Notes: generated by a model not told the origin, from the sequence alone. DNA of 64,000 nt from Synechococcus sp. PCC 7502 (GCF_000317085.1 NC_019702.1:2076394-2140393), one strand, 5' to 3'; counted from the first letter of the stretch, positions 16,409 to 26,067 are shown. A program made the numbers and translations.

Positions 16409-18064
16409 CTAGCTAGGACGGAAAAATTTTTGTTTGACTAGGGAAACTAATCCTTTTATCTCTGGTAATTTCATTTGCCAAGTTAAGACTGAGAATATTA
16501 CTAAACCAACCAAACTCGCCAAACCTAATTGGATTAATTGCCATAACAAACCTTGATTTAGGCTTGGGGTAGCGACTAAGACTAGCCAACTACCAATACC
16601 AGCTAAAAAACTAGCCCCCGTTAATCCCAAAATTAGTAGGCTCCATTCTTGCCAAGGTAATCCATTCAGCCTACGATCTAAAAAATATAGTAAGGCAATC
16701 ATAGAGGTAATATTCACACCTACGGTTGCTAATACTAAACCCGGCGCTCCGAACCTTTGTACTAGTAGATAATCAAACAGCGCATTCAAAAAAATATTGA
16801 TAACACTAATGCGAAAAGGGGTATCACCATCACCGAGGGCATAAAATACCCGTATTAAAATATCCCTTGCCAAGTACACAAACATGCCAACCGCATAGGC
16901 AACTAAAACCGCAGCCGTTAGCTGGGAAGCTTGGTTATTAAAGGCGTAGCGTTCATATACTACTCTGGATATGGGTAGAGCCAGAGCAATCATTAAAGCA
17001 CTTAGAGGCAACATGGTTAGAGCAGTGAGAATTAACCCTTGGCGAATCCTTTGTTTTAATTCATCCCAATCACTAGGATCGGTGAGCTTTGATAGAACTG
17101 GGAATAGAGGTACAAGGATTACACTAGATAAAATCCCTAACGGTGTTTGAATTAATAACCCTGCATAGCCCATTGCTGATACTGCCGCCGCCGCATTGGG
17201 AATAAAAGAGGCAAAAAATAAATCTGTCCAAACGTTAATTTGCAGCATTCCAGAGGAAAAAGTAGCAGGTGCCATAATTTTAATTACAGCTTTAACTTCG
17301 GGACGTTGCCAATCAAAGCGTAGGCGTAAACCTCCCATTCCCGATCGCCACTGAGTCGGAATTTGGACAAGCCATTGCAAAACAGCCCCTGCTAAAGTTG
17401 ACCATGCCAATACTGCGCCACCTAAAACTGCATATTCTGGTGATAAAATCTTGCTCCCCAACGTCCAAGCCAAGCCCCCAATTCCTACTAGTACCGTAAG
17501 GCTGGAAAACAAAGGACTAACCGAAGGTAACCAGTAAGCATCCGCAGCATTAAGTGCGCCAAATCCTATGCCGATTAAGCCAGCGAGTACCGCCATCGGT
17601 GCCATAATTTGCAGTTGCTGAATGGCAATATCTCTAGTGATCCTTAGATCAGCGATCGCCGCCAGATCAAAACCCTTAGCCCGCAGTTCTGATTCCGCAA
17701 TAAATAAACCCGGAGCAGCAAGATGCATTAACGGCTCTGCAAAGATCATAATTGCTAATGTTACCAGCAATAAAATTCCCGTAACGAGGGTGGTAATAGT
17801 CTCCATAATCGGAGCAACATCTTGACGATCATGCTTAGACAAGACACTAACGATCGCACTATGGAAAGGTCCATTAATTCCGCCCAGTAAAATTAGCAAA
17901 AACCCCGGAATTACATAGGCAAAGTTATAAGCACCATAGGCGGTTCCATTACCAAATGCAGCAGCGATCGCCACTTGGCGTAGTAATCCTAAAACTTTAC
18001 TGAGCAGGGTTGCAACCGCAACAATTCCCGCAATACTGACAAGGGATTTAGATTTAGCTGTCAT
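16409..18064 (-). CDS. murJ: lipid II flippase MurJ
   Basis: A 551-residue polytopic membrane protein of the MurJ/MviN family, which flips the peptidoglycan precursor lipid II across the inner membrane. About 14 hydrophobic helices are predicted. Family signatures are seen in VAVATLLSKVLGLLRQVAIA at the start, the AFGNGTAYGAYNFAYVIPGFL segment, the PLFPVLSKL region and LIRVFYALGDGDTPF. The length is normal. The upstream gap is shared with the divergent glutamine synthetase gene. Confidence 0.93.
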   Translation of the reverse strand: MTAKSKSLVSIAGIVAVATLLSKVLGLLRQVAIAAAFGNGTAYGAYNFAYVIPGFLLILLGGINGPFHSAIVSVLSKHDRQDVAPIMETITTLVTGILLLVTLAIMIFAEPLMHLAAPGLFIAESELRAKGFDLAAIADLRITRDIAIQQLQIMAPMAVLAGLIGIGFGALNAADAYWLPSVSPLFSSLTVLVGIGGLAWTLGSKILSPEYAVLGGAVLAWSTLAGAVLQWLVQIPTQWRSGMGGLRLRFDWQRPEVKAVIKIMAPATFSSGMLQINVWTDLFFASFIPNAAAAVSAMGYAGLLIQTPLGILSSVILVPLFPVLSKLTDPSDWDELKQRIRQGLILTALTMLPLSALMIALALPISRVVYERYAFNNQASQLTAAVLVAYAVGMFVYLARDILIRVFYALGDGDTPFRISVINIFLNALFDYLLVQRFGAPGLVLATVGVNITSMIALLYFLDRRLNGLPWQEWSLLILGLTGASFLAGIGSWLVLVATPSLNQGLLWQLIQLGLASLVGLVIFSVLTWQMKLPEIKGLVSLVKQKFFRPS

Positions 18065-18183
18065 TACTAGTTCAAAACCCTAAATTTATGAGCTTAAGCA
18101 TAGCTGGTAGTTGCGTTAATTCAATGTCAATTATGTTTTGAGATGTTAATTATAGGGGCTAACTTTACAGCAAAATTAATTTA

Positions 18184-18197
18184 GTATACAGCAATAC
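18184..18197. promoter_or_regulatory. perfect NtcA-type palindrome (GTA-N8-TAC)
   Basis: The 382-bp divergent gap between murJ and the type III glutamine synthetase gene contains GTATACAGCAATAC, a perfect match to the GTA-N8-TAC site bound by the nitrogen regulator NtcA. It lies 249 bp before the glutamine synthetase start and 120 bp before murJ. A -10 box at the usual spacing of about 22 bases was not obvious on either side, so this remains a candidate. No gene is visible in the rest of the gap. Confidence 0.45.
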
Positions 18198-18446
18198 TAA
18201 ATCAGTTAAGAATTAGGTTCAAATCCCCGAATTTATTTTGCGATTAATCTTGAGATTAAATTAAGCGCCATTATTGTTCAGGCGATCGCACTCACTAGAA
18301 ACTACACCACAAATCACAGATGTACTTTTTTGACAGTATTAAATGAATCAAAGATCAGAAAAATTATTTGGTAGTTTATTTGAGCTACATTTTTACTCTA
18401 TAGAAATCTTTATTCAGACTGCTTAGGTAAACTTAGGTAAATAAAT

Positions 18447-19751
18447 ATGACCAGCCTCAGCACCATAGCTCAAGCCAAAGGAATTCGGTATTTTCTCATA
18501 TCTTTTACAGATTTATTTGGCATCCAAAGGTCTAAACTCGTCCCAACGGCAGCAATTGATGATATGGCAGCTAATGGTGCAGGATTTGCTGGTTTTGCCA
18601 CATGGTTGGACATGACCCCTGCTGATGCCGATCTGTTTGCTATTCCCGATCCCAAAAGTCTTTTCCAGTTACCTTGGCAACCTGAAGTTGCGTGGCTGCC
18701 TGCGGATTTGTATATGAATGGGCTACCCGTTGATCAAGCTCCCCGCCTAGTCTTAAAACGTGTGTTGGGGGAAGCCAAGGCTATGGGCTATCGCATCAAA
18801 ACGGGTGTGGAGTGTGAGTATTTTCTGTTATCTGCCAACGGTGATCAAATTTCCGATCCCCGCGATCGCGCCAGTAAACCTTGCTATGACCAACAGGCAT
18901 TAATGCGCCGCTATGACATTATTGCGGAAATCTGCGATGCTATGCTGACTTTGGGCTGGGGAGCCTATCAAAATGATCACGAAGATGCCAATGGACAGTT
19001 TGAGATGAACTGGAGCTATGCCGATGCTCTAATCACTGCTGATCGCCATGCTTTCTTTAAATACATGGTAAAAGCGATCGCCGAAAAACATGGTTTCCGT
19101 GCCACCTTTATGCCCAAGCCCTTTGCTCACTTAACTGGCAACGGCTGCCATACCCATTTGTCTGCATGGAGTCTAGATGGAGACCAAAATCTTTTCCATG
19201 ATCCCCAAGGAGAATTAGGATTATCAGAGATCGCTTACCAGTTTATTGCAGGAGTTCTCCACTCAGCCGAGGCAATCTGTGCAATTACAAATCCTACCGT
19301 TAACTCTTACAAGCGTATTAATGCCCCAGTTACGACTTCAGGAGCCACATGGTCGCCAAATACCATTAGCTATACGGGCAACAACCGTACCCACACGATC
19401 CGTATTCCCGAAGCAGGACGGTTTGAGTTCCGATTACCTGATGGGGCAGCAAACCCCTATCTTTTACCCGCCGCATTAATTGCCAGTGGTCTTGATGGCA
19501 TTAAGCATCAACGCTCACCGGGAAAACGTTACGATCACAATGCTTATACCGATCCCCTACCCGTAGGTACATTAAAGCAATTACCTAGCAATTTACTGGA
19601 TGCCCTGCGGTGTTTAGAAACTAACGCAATTTTGCCCACAAGTTTGGGCGCAGATTTTGTCAAATCCTATTTAAAGCTAAAGTACCGCGAATGGAGTGAT
19701 TATGGCGATCGCATTACCCCTTGGGAGTTAGAAAATACACTGGATTGCTGA
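18447..19751 (+). CDS. glnT: type III glutamine synthetase (GlnT-like)
   Basis: A 434-residue enzyme of the glutamine synthetase superfamily. The N-terminal beta-grasp region includes YFLISFTDLFGIQRSKLVP. The catalytic domain has the metal-binding GVECEYFLL (about 125), GQFEMNWSY (about 187) and GNGCHTHLS (about 230), and the ATP-site motif NSYKRINAPVT (about 291). It ends with RFEFRLPDGAANPYLLPAA. The length and pattern fit the GlnT branch rather than GlnA (shorter than 470) or GlnN (over 700). GlnT-type enzymes may have substrates other than ammonia. The NtcA-type site upstream suggests nitrogen control. Confidence 0.87.
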   Translation: MTSLSTIAQAKGIRYFLISFTDLFGIQRSKLVPTAAIDDMAANGAGFAGFATWLDMTPADADLFAIPDPKSLFQLPWQPEVAWLPADLYMNGLPVDQAPRLVLKRVLGEAKAMGYRIKTGVECEYFLLSANGDQISDPRDRASKPCYDQQALMRRYDIIAEICDAMLTLGWGAYQNDHEDANGQFEMNWSYADALITADRHAFFKYMVKAIAEKHGFRATFMPKPFAHLTGNGCHTHLSAWSLDGDQNLFHDPQGELGLSEIAYQFIAGVLHSAEAICAITNPTVNSYKRINAPVTTSGATWSPNTISYTGNNRTHTIRIPEAGRFEFRLPDGAANPYLLPAALIASGLDGIKHQRSPGKRYDHNAYTDPLPVGTLKQLPSNLLDALRCLETNAILPTSLGADFVKSYLKLKYREWSDYGDRITPWELENTLDC

Positions 19752-19938
19752 GCTTATTGTTTCATCAGATATTCAACTTTCCTCAGAACTAGCTCTTAGG
19801 ACTAGGAACTAAATAATATTTAGACTATTAAATCGCCATTAAATATTGGTATTTAAATTTGGTATAAATAGAAAGCTTATAAAATTCGAGCTTTCAAAGC
19901 TATAACTTTCCAAAATAACTTTCCAATTTATAACTTCT

Positions 19939-20832
19939 GTGGACTTTCAGTCAGTAATTCTAGCTTTACAATCCTTTTGGGGCGATCGCGGTTGTTTAAT
20001 TGCCCAGCCCTACGATACCGAAAAAGGAGCAGGTACTATGAGTCCTCATACTTTTTTGCGGGCGATCGGTCCCGAGCCTTGGCGTGTAGCATACGTCGAG
20101 CCTTGCCGTCGTCCTACGGATGGTAGATACGGTGAGAATCCCAACCGTCTTCAGCATTATTATCAATTTCAGGTACTGATTAAGCCCTCACCCAATGATA
20201 TTTTAGAGCAGTATTTAGAGAGTCTTAAATTTATTGGTGTTAACCCTGCTGATCACGACGTTCGTTTTGTTGAAGATGACTGGGAGTCTCCAACTTTAGG
20301 TGCATGGGGCGTAGGATGGGAAGTCTGGCTCGATGGTATGGAAGTTACTCAGTTTACTTATTTTCAGCAAGTAGGTGGGCTTGATTGCCGCCCAGTTGCG
20401 GTGGAAATTACCTACGGACTAGAAAGGCTAGTCATGTATCTACAAGGTGTTAATTCGGTATTTGATATTACATGGCAAGAGCATCCAGCCTTGGGCAAAG
20501 TAAAGTATGGACAAGTGCATCATCAAGGAGAAGTAGAGCATAGCTACTATAACTTTGGTAAAAAAAATAATGACTCAAGCCTACTCCTAGCTTTATTCAA
20601 TTCCTACGAACAGGAAGCAGGTAACTTAATTTCTGATGATTTGGTTTTACCCGCCTTTGATTATGTGCTTAAGTGTTCTCATACTTTTAATTTACTCGAT
20701 GCTAGGGGTGTGGTTTCCGTAACTGAACGAGTAAGATATATTGCCCGTATTCGTAATTTAGCTCGTCAAGTTGCCAAACTGTATTTAACCCAAAGAGAAA
20801 AAATGAACTTTCCCCTTGGTAATTGCCTTTAG
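19939..20832 (+). CDS. glyQ: glycine--tRNA ligase alpha subunit
   Basis: A 297-residue catalytic subunit of the tetrameric glycyl-tRNA synthetase. It starts at a GTG, which gives the standard N-terminus ([20 protein letters not shown]). Class II motifs are clear: [26 protein letters not shown]-type segment (about 46-68, here with [12 protein letters not shown]), [13 protein letters not shown] and [15 protein letters not shown]. The beta subunit gene (glyS) is not adjacent, as is usual in cyanobacteria. No in-frame upstream ATG fits better. Confidence 0.96.
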   Translation: MDFQSVILALQSFWGDRGCLIAQPYDTEKGAGTMSPHTFLRAIGPEPWRVAYVEPCRRPTDGRYGENPNRLQHYYQFQVLIKPSPNDILEQYLESLKFIGVNPADHDVRFVEDDWESPTLGAWGVGWEVWLDGMEVTQFTYFQQVGGLDCRPVAVEITYGLERLVMYLQGVNSVFDITWQEHPALGKVKYGQVHHQGEVEHSYYNFGKKNNDSSLLLALFNSYEQEAGNLISDDLVLPAFDYVLKCSHTFNLLDARGVVSVTERVRYIARIRNLARQVAKLYLTQREKMNFPLGNCL

Positions 20833-20910
20833 CCATCTATGTTCCCATCTTTAGAATCTATTTAAGGAAGTATTTATACTTGACACAGGGAGAATATTAC
20901 CAATAAAAAA

Positions 20911-21624
20911 ATGCGCCAACCTTACGATAGTGACTTAACAGATCAAGAATGGGAAATAATTGTGCCAATGTTGCCAAAAGCATTCAAGCTAGGGAGACCA
21001 GCAACTGTTAATATGCAATGGTAAATAGGCTGTACATGGCAAAACTTATCCCCACCATACTCAAAAGTATATTTTTACTTCCGAAGATGGACAATCATTG
21101 GGTTAATCACAAAAATCAATTGAAAATTAAGAGAACAAATAAGGGTAGAGAACGGGAGAGAAGCAACACCAAGTTTATCAAGTCTTGATAGTCAAACAGT
21201 AAAGACAACTGAAAGTTCAGGAAGTTGAGGTTTTGATGGCGGGAAAAAGATAAAGGGCAGAAAGTGATACATCATCATAGACACCTTGGAATTATTGATA
21301 GGCGTATTTGTACATACTGCTGCGGGGAAAGAGCAGGTGCAAAACTTCTACTATCAAGGATAAAAAAGATACTGGTAGATAAAGGATATTCTGGGGCAGA
21401 GATGACTGATTGGGGTAAGGATAAGTTTAATTGGATCTGGGAGGCGAGTAAAAGTTCAGATAACCAGAAAGAGCTTATACCAGAATTGAAGCGTGAACCT
21501 TCGCATGGTTAGGTAAATGTCGGAGGTTAAGTAAAGACTATGAGTATCACGAAAAAATATCTGAGTCCTTTATATGACTTGAAAGGGAACCTGCAATAGA
21601 AATAATAATGGTGATGGTTTAGGC
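20911..21624 (+). pseudogene. degenerate IS5-like transposase, remnant 1
   Basis: Starting at ATGCGCCAACC, all three frames carry pieces of one transposase: SDLTDQEWEIIVPMLPKA, then a stop; GCTWQNL; VYFYFRRW; SSLDSQTVKTTES with the first catalytic Asp; GGKKIKGRK; LVDKGYSGAEM with the second; and a piece ending LSKDYEYHEKISESF. Several stops and frameshifts separate them. It is a decayed relative of remnant 2 at 33914, with which it shares the leader (AAAAAATGCGCCAA) and most of the first 300 bp. It is not the same family as the 906-bp element. Confidence 0.75.
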
Positions 21625-21928
21625 ATTTTGTGGCTGGGCTTGTTATTCAATTGCTGAATCAAAACGTCGAAATAAAGAGCTATACGCATTACTAGAAGTG
21701 CTATATTCTAGCGAGTAGTAGACTTTATCTTGCCAAAGGGAAAAAATTTAGGTTTAACCTTCACAGATGAAGAAATAGAAAGACTATACCTTAACACTTA
21801 ATAGACTTTACTTTATTACAAGACTGAAAGCAAAGAGTTAATAAGGAATTTAATTCTTGTTTATGAGTATTATGAGACATCTCATCACAATTATATGACT
21901 ACCATTAATTGAAAGTTCAGACTATATT
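21625..21928. other. intergenic debris without recognisable gene
   Basis: No frame here can be assigned. One fragment in the + direction encodes LPKGKNLGLTFTDEEIERLYL and stops on both sides. The AT-rich, stop-rich character and the setting between two mobile-element remnants suggest decayed transposon sequence, but I recognise no family. Confidence 0.4.
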
Positions 21929-22276
21929 AGGACTTACACATTGACAAAAATGGCGATGTATGGATTCAGGTTGGCGCAGGTTGTGAGAGATTTTCTAAGA
22001 TAAATTGACGAATGACAGATATAAAAAATCCCTCGATAAACAAGTCTTTAGGTGTATGATTCTCGAGCAATAAAAAATGGTTTACGCTGTCATGACTCAA
22101 ATCAATCGCTCATGATCTTGGCTAAGACTTTGGTTCTGTAGGCAAATATAAAGTGTAGAGGTGGCAATTACACTTTGCTGTTGAGGGCTTTGTCTGTTCT
22201 CTCACTCCAAGACCACCAGATAAACGCTTAATTTACAATCACCATATCTTTGCTATTCTGTCAATGTGTAATTCCT
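21929..22276. repeat. 348-bp noncoding element with 18-bp inverted ends (contains repeat copy B)
   Basis: The left end AGGACTTACACATTGACA (21929-21946) and the right end, read from the other strand, AGGAATTACACATTGACA (22259-22276) match at 17 of 18 positions. The first 92 bp (21929-22020) are repeat copy B, about 90 percent identical by hand count to 16265-16356. No open frame of note lies inside. It looks like a nonautonomous transposable element; I see no clear target duplication. Confidence 0.65.
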
Positions 22277-22324
22277 GTAGAAAGATATTAGCTAAAGATT
22301 AAAATATCGAAGTTATAATAAGTT

Positions 22325-22515
22325 CAATCCTCTGTGATGTGCGTGACTGCCAAAAACGTTCTTTGATCTATAAGCGTTTTTAAGGAAGCACCCTCAGGTT
22401 AGTGGCAGTAAACCAGACTTGTATCTGGAAACTTTAAGCTAGCTAAATGCCCAGCTTCCACCTTGGTTATCCCGGGGTCAAAAACTGCGGTAAGACGGCA
22501 TTACGGAGGGGGTTA
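22325..22515 (+). ncRNA. ssrS: probable 6S RNA
   Basis: About 185 nt with the 6S RNA plan. A closing stem of 12 continuous pairs (with wobbles) forms between 22329-22340 and 22498-22509. An inner stem pairs GGAAGC (22383-22388) with GCTTCC (22454-22459). The 3' half (CACCTTGG, then GGGGTCAAAA, CTGCGG and CGGCATTACGGAGG) parallels the 3' half of E. coli 6S RNA. 6S RNA mimics an open promoter and sequesters RNA polymerase. It lies at the 3' end of dacB on the other strand. The call is from structure and memory, without a covariance search. Confidence 0.65.
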
Positions 22516-23841
22516 TTGAGGATTAAGCTCAAGCAACGGCAGGATGACTTCGCTACGATTACGCTCTTGCCAAGGAATGGGCTTAAAACTAGGAAAATTC
22601 GGAAAATTAGAGGCAATTCCCTGCCCCCATTTTTGGGTAAGTGTCAATAAAACCTGATCTTGTCCACGGTGAAAAATATCTATATCGCCCGCTCCACGGT
22701 TGAGAATAGCAAACCAAATAGTACCGCGATCGCGGGTTTGAAATACTCCTCCTAAGGCACTAACATCAGAGAGGGTTCCCGTTTTCACGATCGCCCCAAG
22801 GGGTAAATTACGATTTCTAATGGTGCCGCACCGACATTCAGTTGAAGCGAATAGGTCTGCTAAAGATAAACCCTGAGCCTGAGCCAAATTTTGAATGGCG
22901 ATTAGCATTGCTACTGTAGCTCTAGGGGAAATTTGATTTTGCTGCCCTAATCCAGAGCCATTAATTAATCTAACCTCTCCCGATAATCCCGTAATATTAG
23001 TAACCTTTTGAGCGATCACCTTGCCACCACCAAGGGAACTTGCCAATATTTCCGCCATATCATTATTACTAAAGATATTCATGCGCTTGAGTATCTGCCA
23101 CAGCGGTAAAGAGGAATGTTCAAGTAAGGGAGTTGTTGCCGTAGGATAAGCACTAGTGTAGAGAGACTTACCTAGAATCAGCACCTGTGGGGGGGATATT
23201 TGGGGAGTCATGGACTGGTATGTTCTTTGAATTGCTGCCGTCCATTGCTGAGAATTAATGGCTTGTCGTAAAAAAGTCGTACTTAATTTGGGATCGGTTT
23301 CAAAGTTCATATAGAACCCTTTAGTTACGATCAAGTTACCTTGGACTCGATAGATACCTAGACGATTAATAGCATTACCTATGGCGATCGCATCTTCCCA
23401 CACAAATAAAGGATCAGTACTACCCTGAATAATTAAATCTCCTTGCAGAGTATTACCCACGATTCTGCCCGTTGTCGAGACCTTAGTTATAAACTGATAG
23501 TTACTACCCCAAGTATCCAGAGCCGTCAGCGTAGTGGCAATTTTAGTTAAAGAAGCCGCAGAAATTGGTTTTGTCCCGTTATGGTCAGCAAGAATGGTGC
23601 CATTGCTGGTTTGCATCCATATCCCCTGACTATCGGCGTTATAACCTTCTTTTTTTAAGTTGAGGAGTAAAGACTTAACCGCCAGATCAGCATCGGGGTC
23701 TGAGGTTGATGATGCCGAGGCTAAAACTATGGGACTAGTAAGCGACGAAAGTAGGGAAATCGGAATTCTGACCGCTTGCTGCTCGAGCTGAGATACTTGC
23801 ACTTTAGATAAAAGAGCGATCGCTCCCACTAGATTCCACAT
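22513..23841 (-). CDS. dacB: D-alanyl-D-alanine carboxypeptidase/endopeptidase (PBP4 type)
   Basis: A 442-residue penicillin-binding protein of the PBP4/DacB class that trims or cuts peptidoglycan crosslinks outside the cytoplasmic membrane. The N-terminus has a hydrophobic signal-like segment. The active-site motifs are SLTK (S97 to K100), SNND (SxN, about 257-259) and KTG (in AIVKTGTLSDVSALGG). The long insert between the first and second motifs is typical of the class. Its stop overlaps the 3' edge of the convergent 6S RNA. Confidence 0.88.
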   Translation of the reverse strand: MWNLVGAIALLSKVQVSQLEQQAVRIPISLLSSLTSPIVLASASSTSDPDADLAVKSLLLNLKKEGYNADSQGIWMQTSNGTILADHNGTKPISAASLTKIATTLTALDTWGSNYQFITKVSTTGRIVGNTLQGDLIIQGSTDPLFVWEDAIAIGNAINRLGIYRVQGNLIVTKGFYMNFETDPKLSTTFLRQAINSQQWTAAIQRTYQSMTPQISPPQVLILGKSLYTSAYPTATTPLLEHSSLPLWQILKRMNIFSNNDMAEILASSLGGGKVIAQKVTNITGLSGEVRLINGSGLGQQNQISPRATVAMLIAIQNLAQAQGLSLADLFASTECRCGTIRNRNLPLGAIVKTGTLSDVSALGGVFQTRDRGTIWFAILNRGAGDIDIFHRGQDQVLLTLTQKWGQGIASNFPNFPSFKPIPWQERNRSEVILPLLELNPQ

Positions 23842-23925
23842 AGGTTATTTGCGTGATCGTAAATTCTGGACTGATTATAGACTATGTGAGTTAGGGAAAA
23901 AGTTCACTAGAATCCAATAAATTAC

Positions 23926-23951
23926 CAAAAAAGGGAGCCATAGCCACTCCC
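23926..23951 (-). terminator. intrinsic terminator after apcD
   Basis: Read leftward: GGGAG, nine-base loop, CTCCC, then TTTTTT (stem 23951-23947 with 23937-23933, T-run 23932-23927). It lies about 50 bases after the apcD stop codon and serves that gene. Confidence 0.85.
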
Positions 23952-24002
23952 TAGTTAAAATATTTGATTTGGATTTTAATTACCAATTTGAATTGCCAAA
24001 AG

Positions 24003-24488
24003 TTAAGACATCGCTTGAATCACATAATCAAAGTACGGTTCGGCGAGGTCAGCATCTTCTTCGGACAATAGCTCAAGGGAAGCTGTTTTCAGGCACCGCA
24101 CCGAGTCAGCCATCCCATTTACAGGCACACCCAAGGAGTTATACATTTCCCGCACGCCAATAATACCGATCGATTCGATGGGGTCTTTATCTCCCGCCAA
24201 AATCCCATAGCTAATCAGACGCACATACCAACCATAGTCACGCAGACATTGAGCACGCTGTCTTTGTCCATAGGCATTACCGCCAGGGGCAATATAGTCG
24301 GGATGAATCTTCCACAACTCAGCACTAGCTTTTTTAACAATTTTGCTTTCATTTTCTGCCAAAGTTGAAGCAATCCGAATCCGTTGCCCACCCGTCTGCA
24401 AAAAAGTTTTAATATCTTGAAGCTCGTCTATAGTAGGATAGCGGAGTTCATCGTCGGCTTTGAGTAAAACTTGACTAACTACACTCAT
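24003..24488 (-). CDS. apcD: allophycocyanin alpha-B (phycobilisome terminal emitter)
   Basis: A 161-residue phycobiliprotein of the phycobilisome core. The start [19 protein letters not shown] and the segment [18 protein letters not shown] are those of ApcD rather than ApcA or ApcF. C81 is the bilin attachment site, with the adjacent RDYGWY contact residues. ApcD is a terminal emitter that passes energy mainly toward photosystem I and affects state transitions. As usual, the gene stands alone, apart from the apcABC operon, and has its own terminator. Confidence 0.92.
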   Translation of the reverse strand: MSVVSQVLLKADDELRYPTIDELQDIKTFLQTGGQRIRIASTLAENESKIVKKASAELWKIHPDYIAPGGNAYGQRQRAQCLRDYGWYVRLISYGILAGDKDPIESIGIIGVREMYNSLGVPVNGMADSVRCLKTASLELLSEEDADLAEPYFDYVIQAMS

Positions 24489-24697
24489 AAAATTTAATAC
24501 TCGTAAAATTAAATAAAACCGGTCAAAGTATAACTATTAGTTTACAGATACTTGCCCAGATGTAGTTAGTACTACTCTACAAATCTTCTAAAACAAAACT
24601 TAGATATTCATCTTACGGGTAGTGTTACAGTTTTAGCGAACCTATGTTTTTGCAAAGTTTTTGTAAACTCATTGAAAAAATATTTAACCAGAATCCT

Positions 24698-25906
24698 ATG
24701 CTAAATCCATCCCATCTGCACAGACTATTTTTATATGGATCAATCCTTTTATCTCAGGTATTACCCCTTGCTGCCCAAGCAGAAACCCCCGAAGAGATAG
24801 CCTGTTACAACGATGTTCAAGGCAAAGTGGCATGGAATCAAAAAGGAACAAGAACTTGGGGTGAAGATAATGCCCGTAATTTATGTAAAGGTGTTGTGCA
24901 AAGAGCAAAGCGCATTTCCTGCTTTGAAGCTGGCATTCTGTCCCATAACAATTGGAGTAAAGCCATCAGTGACTGTGCCCAAACTGGTGGAGAAGCCATA
25001 ACTGCGATCGTTCCAGGTAAACAATGTATCTACAATCGAGGCGGCTATGCTTTGACTGTACAGTGGTACAACCCCGGCTTAATTGTTTTTAATGGCGGTG
25101 ATGCTGATGATTATAGTAAATACTCCACACCCGGCACTCCATTTAGGACTGAAAAAATTGCCTTAGGGCAAACTTCCTGTACAGATGCCGCAAATCGGGC
25201 AGCAGTTGTGAGGATCATTGGACAAGGATTTCTGAATGAAGGAATTACGATTGCCGTTGGCACAAGTGTAGGCATAGGAACTGGTGTCCTTGGAGCCATT
25301 GCCTGTGTTGGCACAGCAGGTGTGGGTTGTCCAGCAGCAGTGGCTGGAGTATCAGTAGCAACTGCAGGAGCAATTTCAGCAGTGGGCTTAGCTCTGCCTG
25401 AAGTCAAGGAAATCGCCTATATTGGGGTACCTGGTTCCACAAATTATTTGGACTTTTCTGGCACAGCTTGGAATGTGGGGATTTCAAATAAAGTACCACT
25501 TAGCCAAACCCGTAATTTTGCCAAGGAATCTGCCCAGACTGTCGCAAGCAGCATTAAGGACTTTGTCACTGGAGGCACCCCTGGACCAAGAAGTATTACC
25601 TTTAACAACCAAGCGGGCTATGTGGCAGAAATGGTGGTGATCTATCAGATTTATAAGGATTTTGGCAATGGAACTATAATTCCGATCCCAGTTACCAAGA
25701 GTTCTGGTCAGATATCTCTAGGATTTTCTAAGCACATTGATATTCCTGTGGAAATTGCAAATCTGCCGATTAGCGTGTTTATAAACGGTGTAGGTACTAC
25801 TAAAAATCAGATCCTAGGTGCTACTGTTCCTGCTAACTTTTCTGGCAACAGATGCTTTAAGTCCTTCGGCACAATTTTTAATCCCCAAAGTAGCAACTGT
25901 AATTAA
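24698..25906 (+). CDS. secreted Cys-rich protein with cytolysin-domain-4-like C-terminus
   Basis: I choose the ATG at 24698, because it gives a 28-residue signal peptide ending AAQA; the frame also opens at 24644. The 402-residue protein has a Cys module (36-93: CYNDVQGKVAWNQKG, W54, LCKG, CFEAG, NNW, C93), a beta-rich segment starting CIYNRGGYALTVQWY (110-124), a Gly/Ala-rich hydrophobic region (182-233) and a C-terminal beta domain (299-402). The last resembles domain 4 of cholesterol-dependent cytolysins: NQAGYVAEMVVIY, a middle IDIP strand and KSFGTIFNPQSSNCN, comparable to SIWGTTLYPGSSITYN in perfringolysin. The Trp-rich undecapeptide is absent. The family assignment is from pattern memory. 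It stands alone; no immunity gene is seen. Confidence 0.7.
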   Translation: MLNPSHLHRLFLYGSILLSQVLPLAAQAETPEEIACYNDVQGKVAWNQKGTRTWGEDNARNLCKGVVQRAKRISCFEAGILSHNNWSKAISDCAQTGGEAITAIVPGKQCIYNRGGYALTVQWYNPGLIVFNGGDADDYSKYSTPGTPFRTEKIALGQTSCTDAANRAAVVRIIGQGFLNEGITIAVGTSVGIGTGVLGAIACVGTAGVGCPAAVAGVSVATAGAISAVGLALPEVKEIAYIGVPGSTNYLDFSGTAWNVGISNKVPLSQTRNFAKESAQTVASSIKDFVTGGTPGPRSITFNNQAGYVAEMVVIYQIYKDFGNGTIIPIPVTKSSGQISLGFSKHIDIPVEIANLPISVFINGVGTTKNQILGATVPANFSGNRCFKSFGTIFNPQSSNCN

Positions 25907-26067
25907 GAGTAGGGTTTTGCGATCGTAGAAACCGAACTTTGATCTCTTGAAGCTATTGTTAAGATAACTCTAGTGAAAAGCTAATAGTTAGTATTAGTTG
26001 AAATCACTAAATTACCTAGAAACGCTCGGTTTTTAGTTAAGTAATATTGATTTTAGGAGATAAGACT

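Noticed and set aside
18216-18228. T-loop-like string GGTTCAAATCCCC suggesting a tRNA
   Set aside because: The flanking bases do not form a T-stem, and no acceptor, D or anticodon arm can be drawn.
21625-21928. Gene encoding a fragment ending FTDEEIERLYL
   Set aside because: Stops surround it on both sides and no homologous family is recognised.
22447-22650. 67-residue plus-strand frame across the 6S RNA and dacB end
   Set aside because: It begins inside the structured RNA and continues antisense to dacB; basic composition without a family.
25920-26067. Possible CIRCE operator before the hsp20 gene
   Set aside because: I looked for TTAGCACTC-N9-GAGTGCTAA and found no such inverted repeat.
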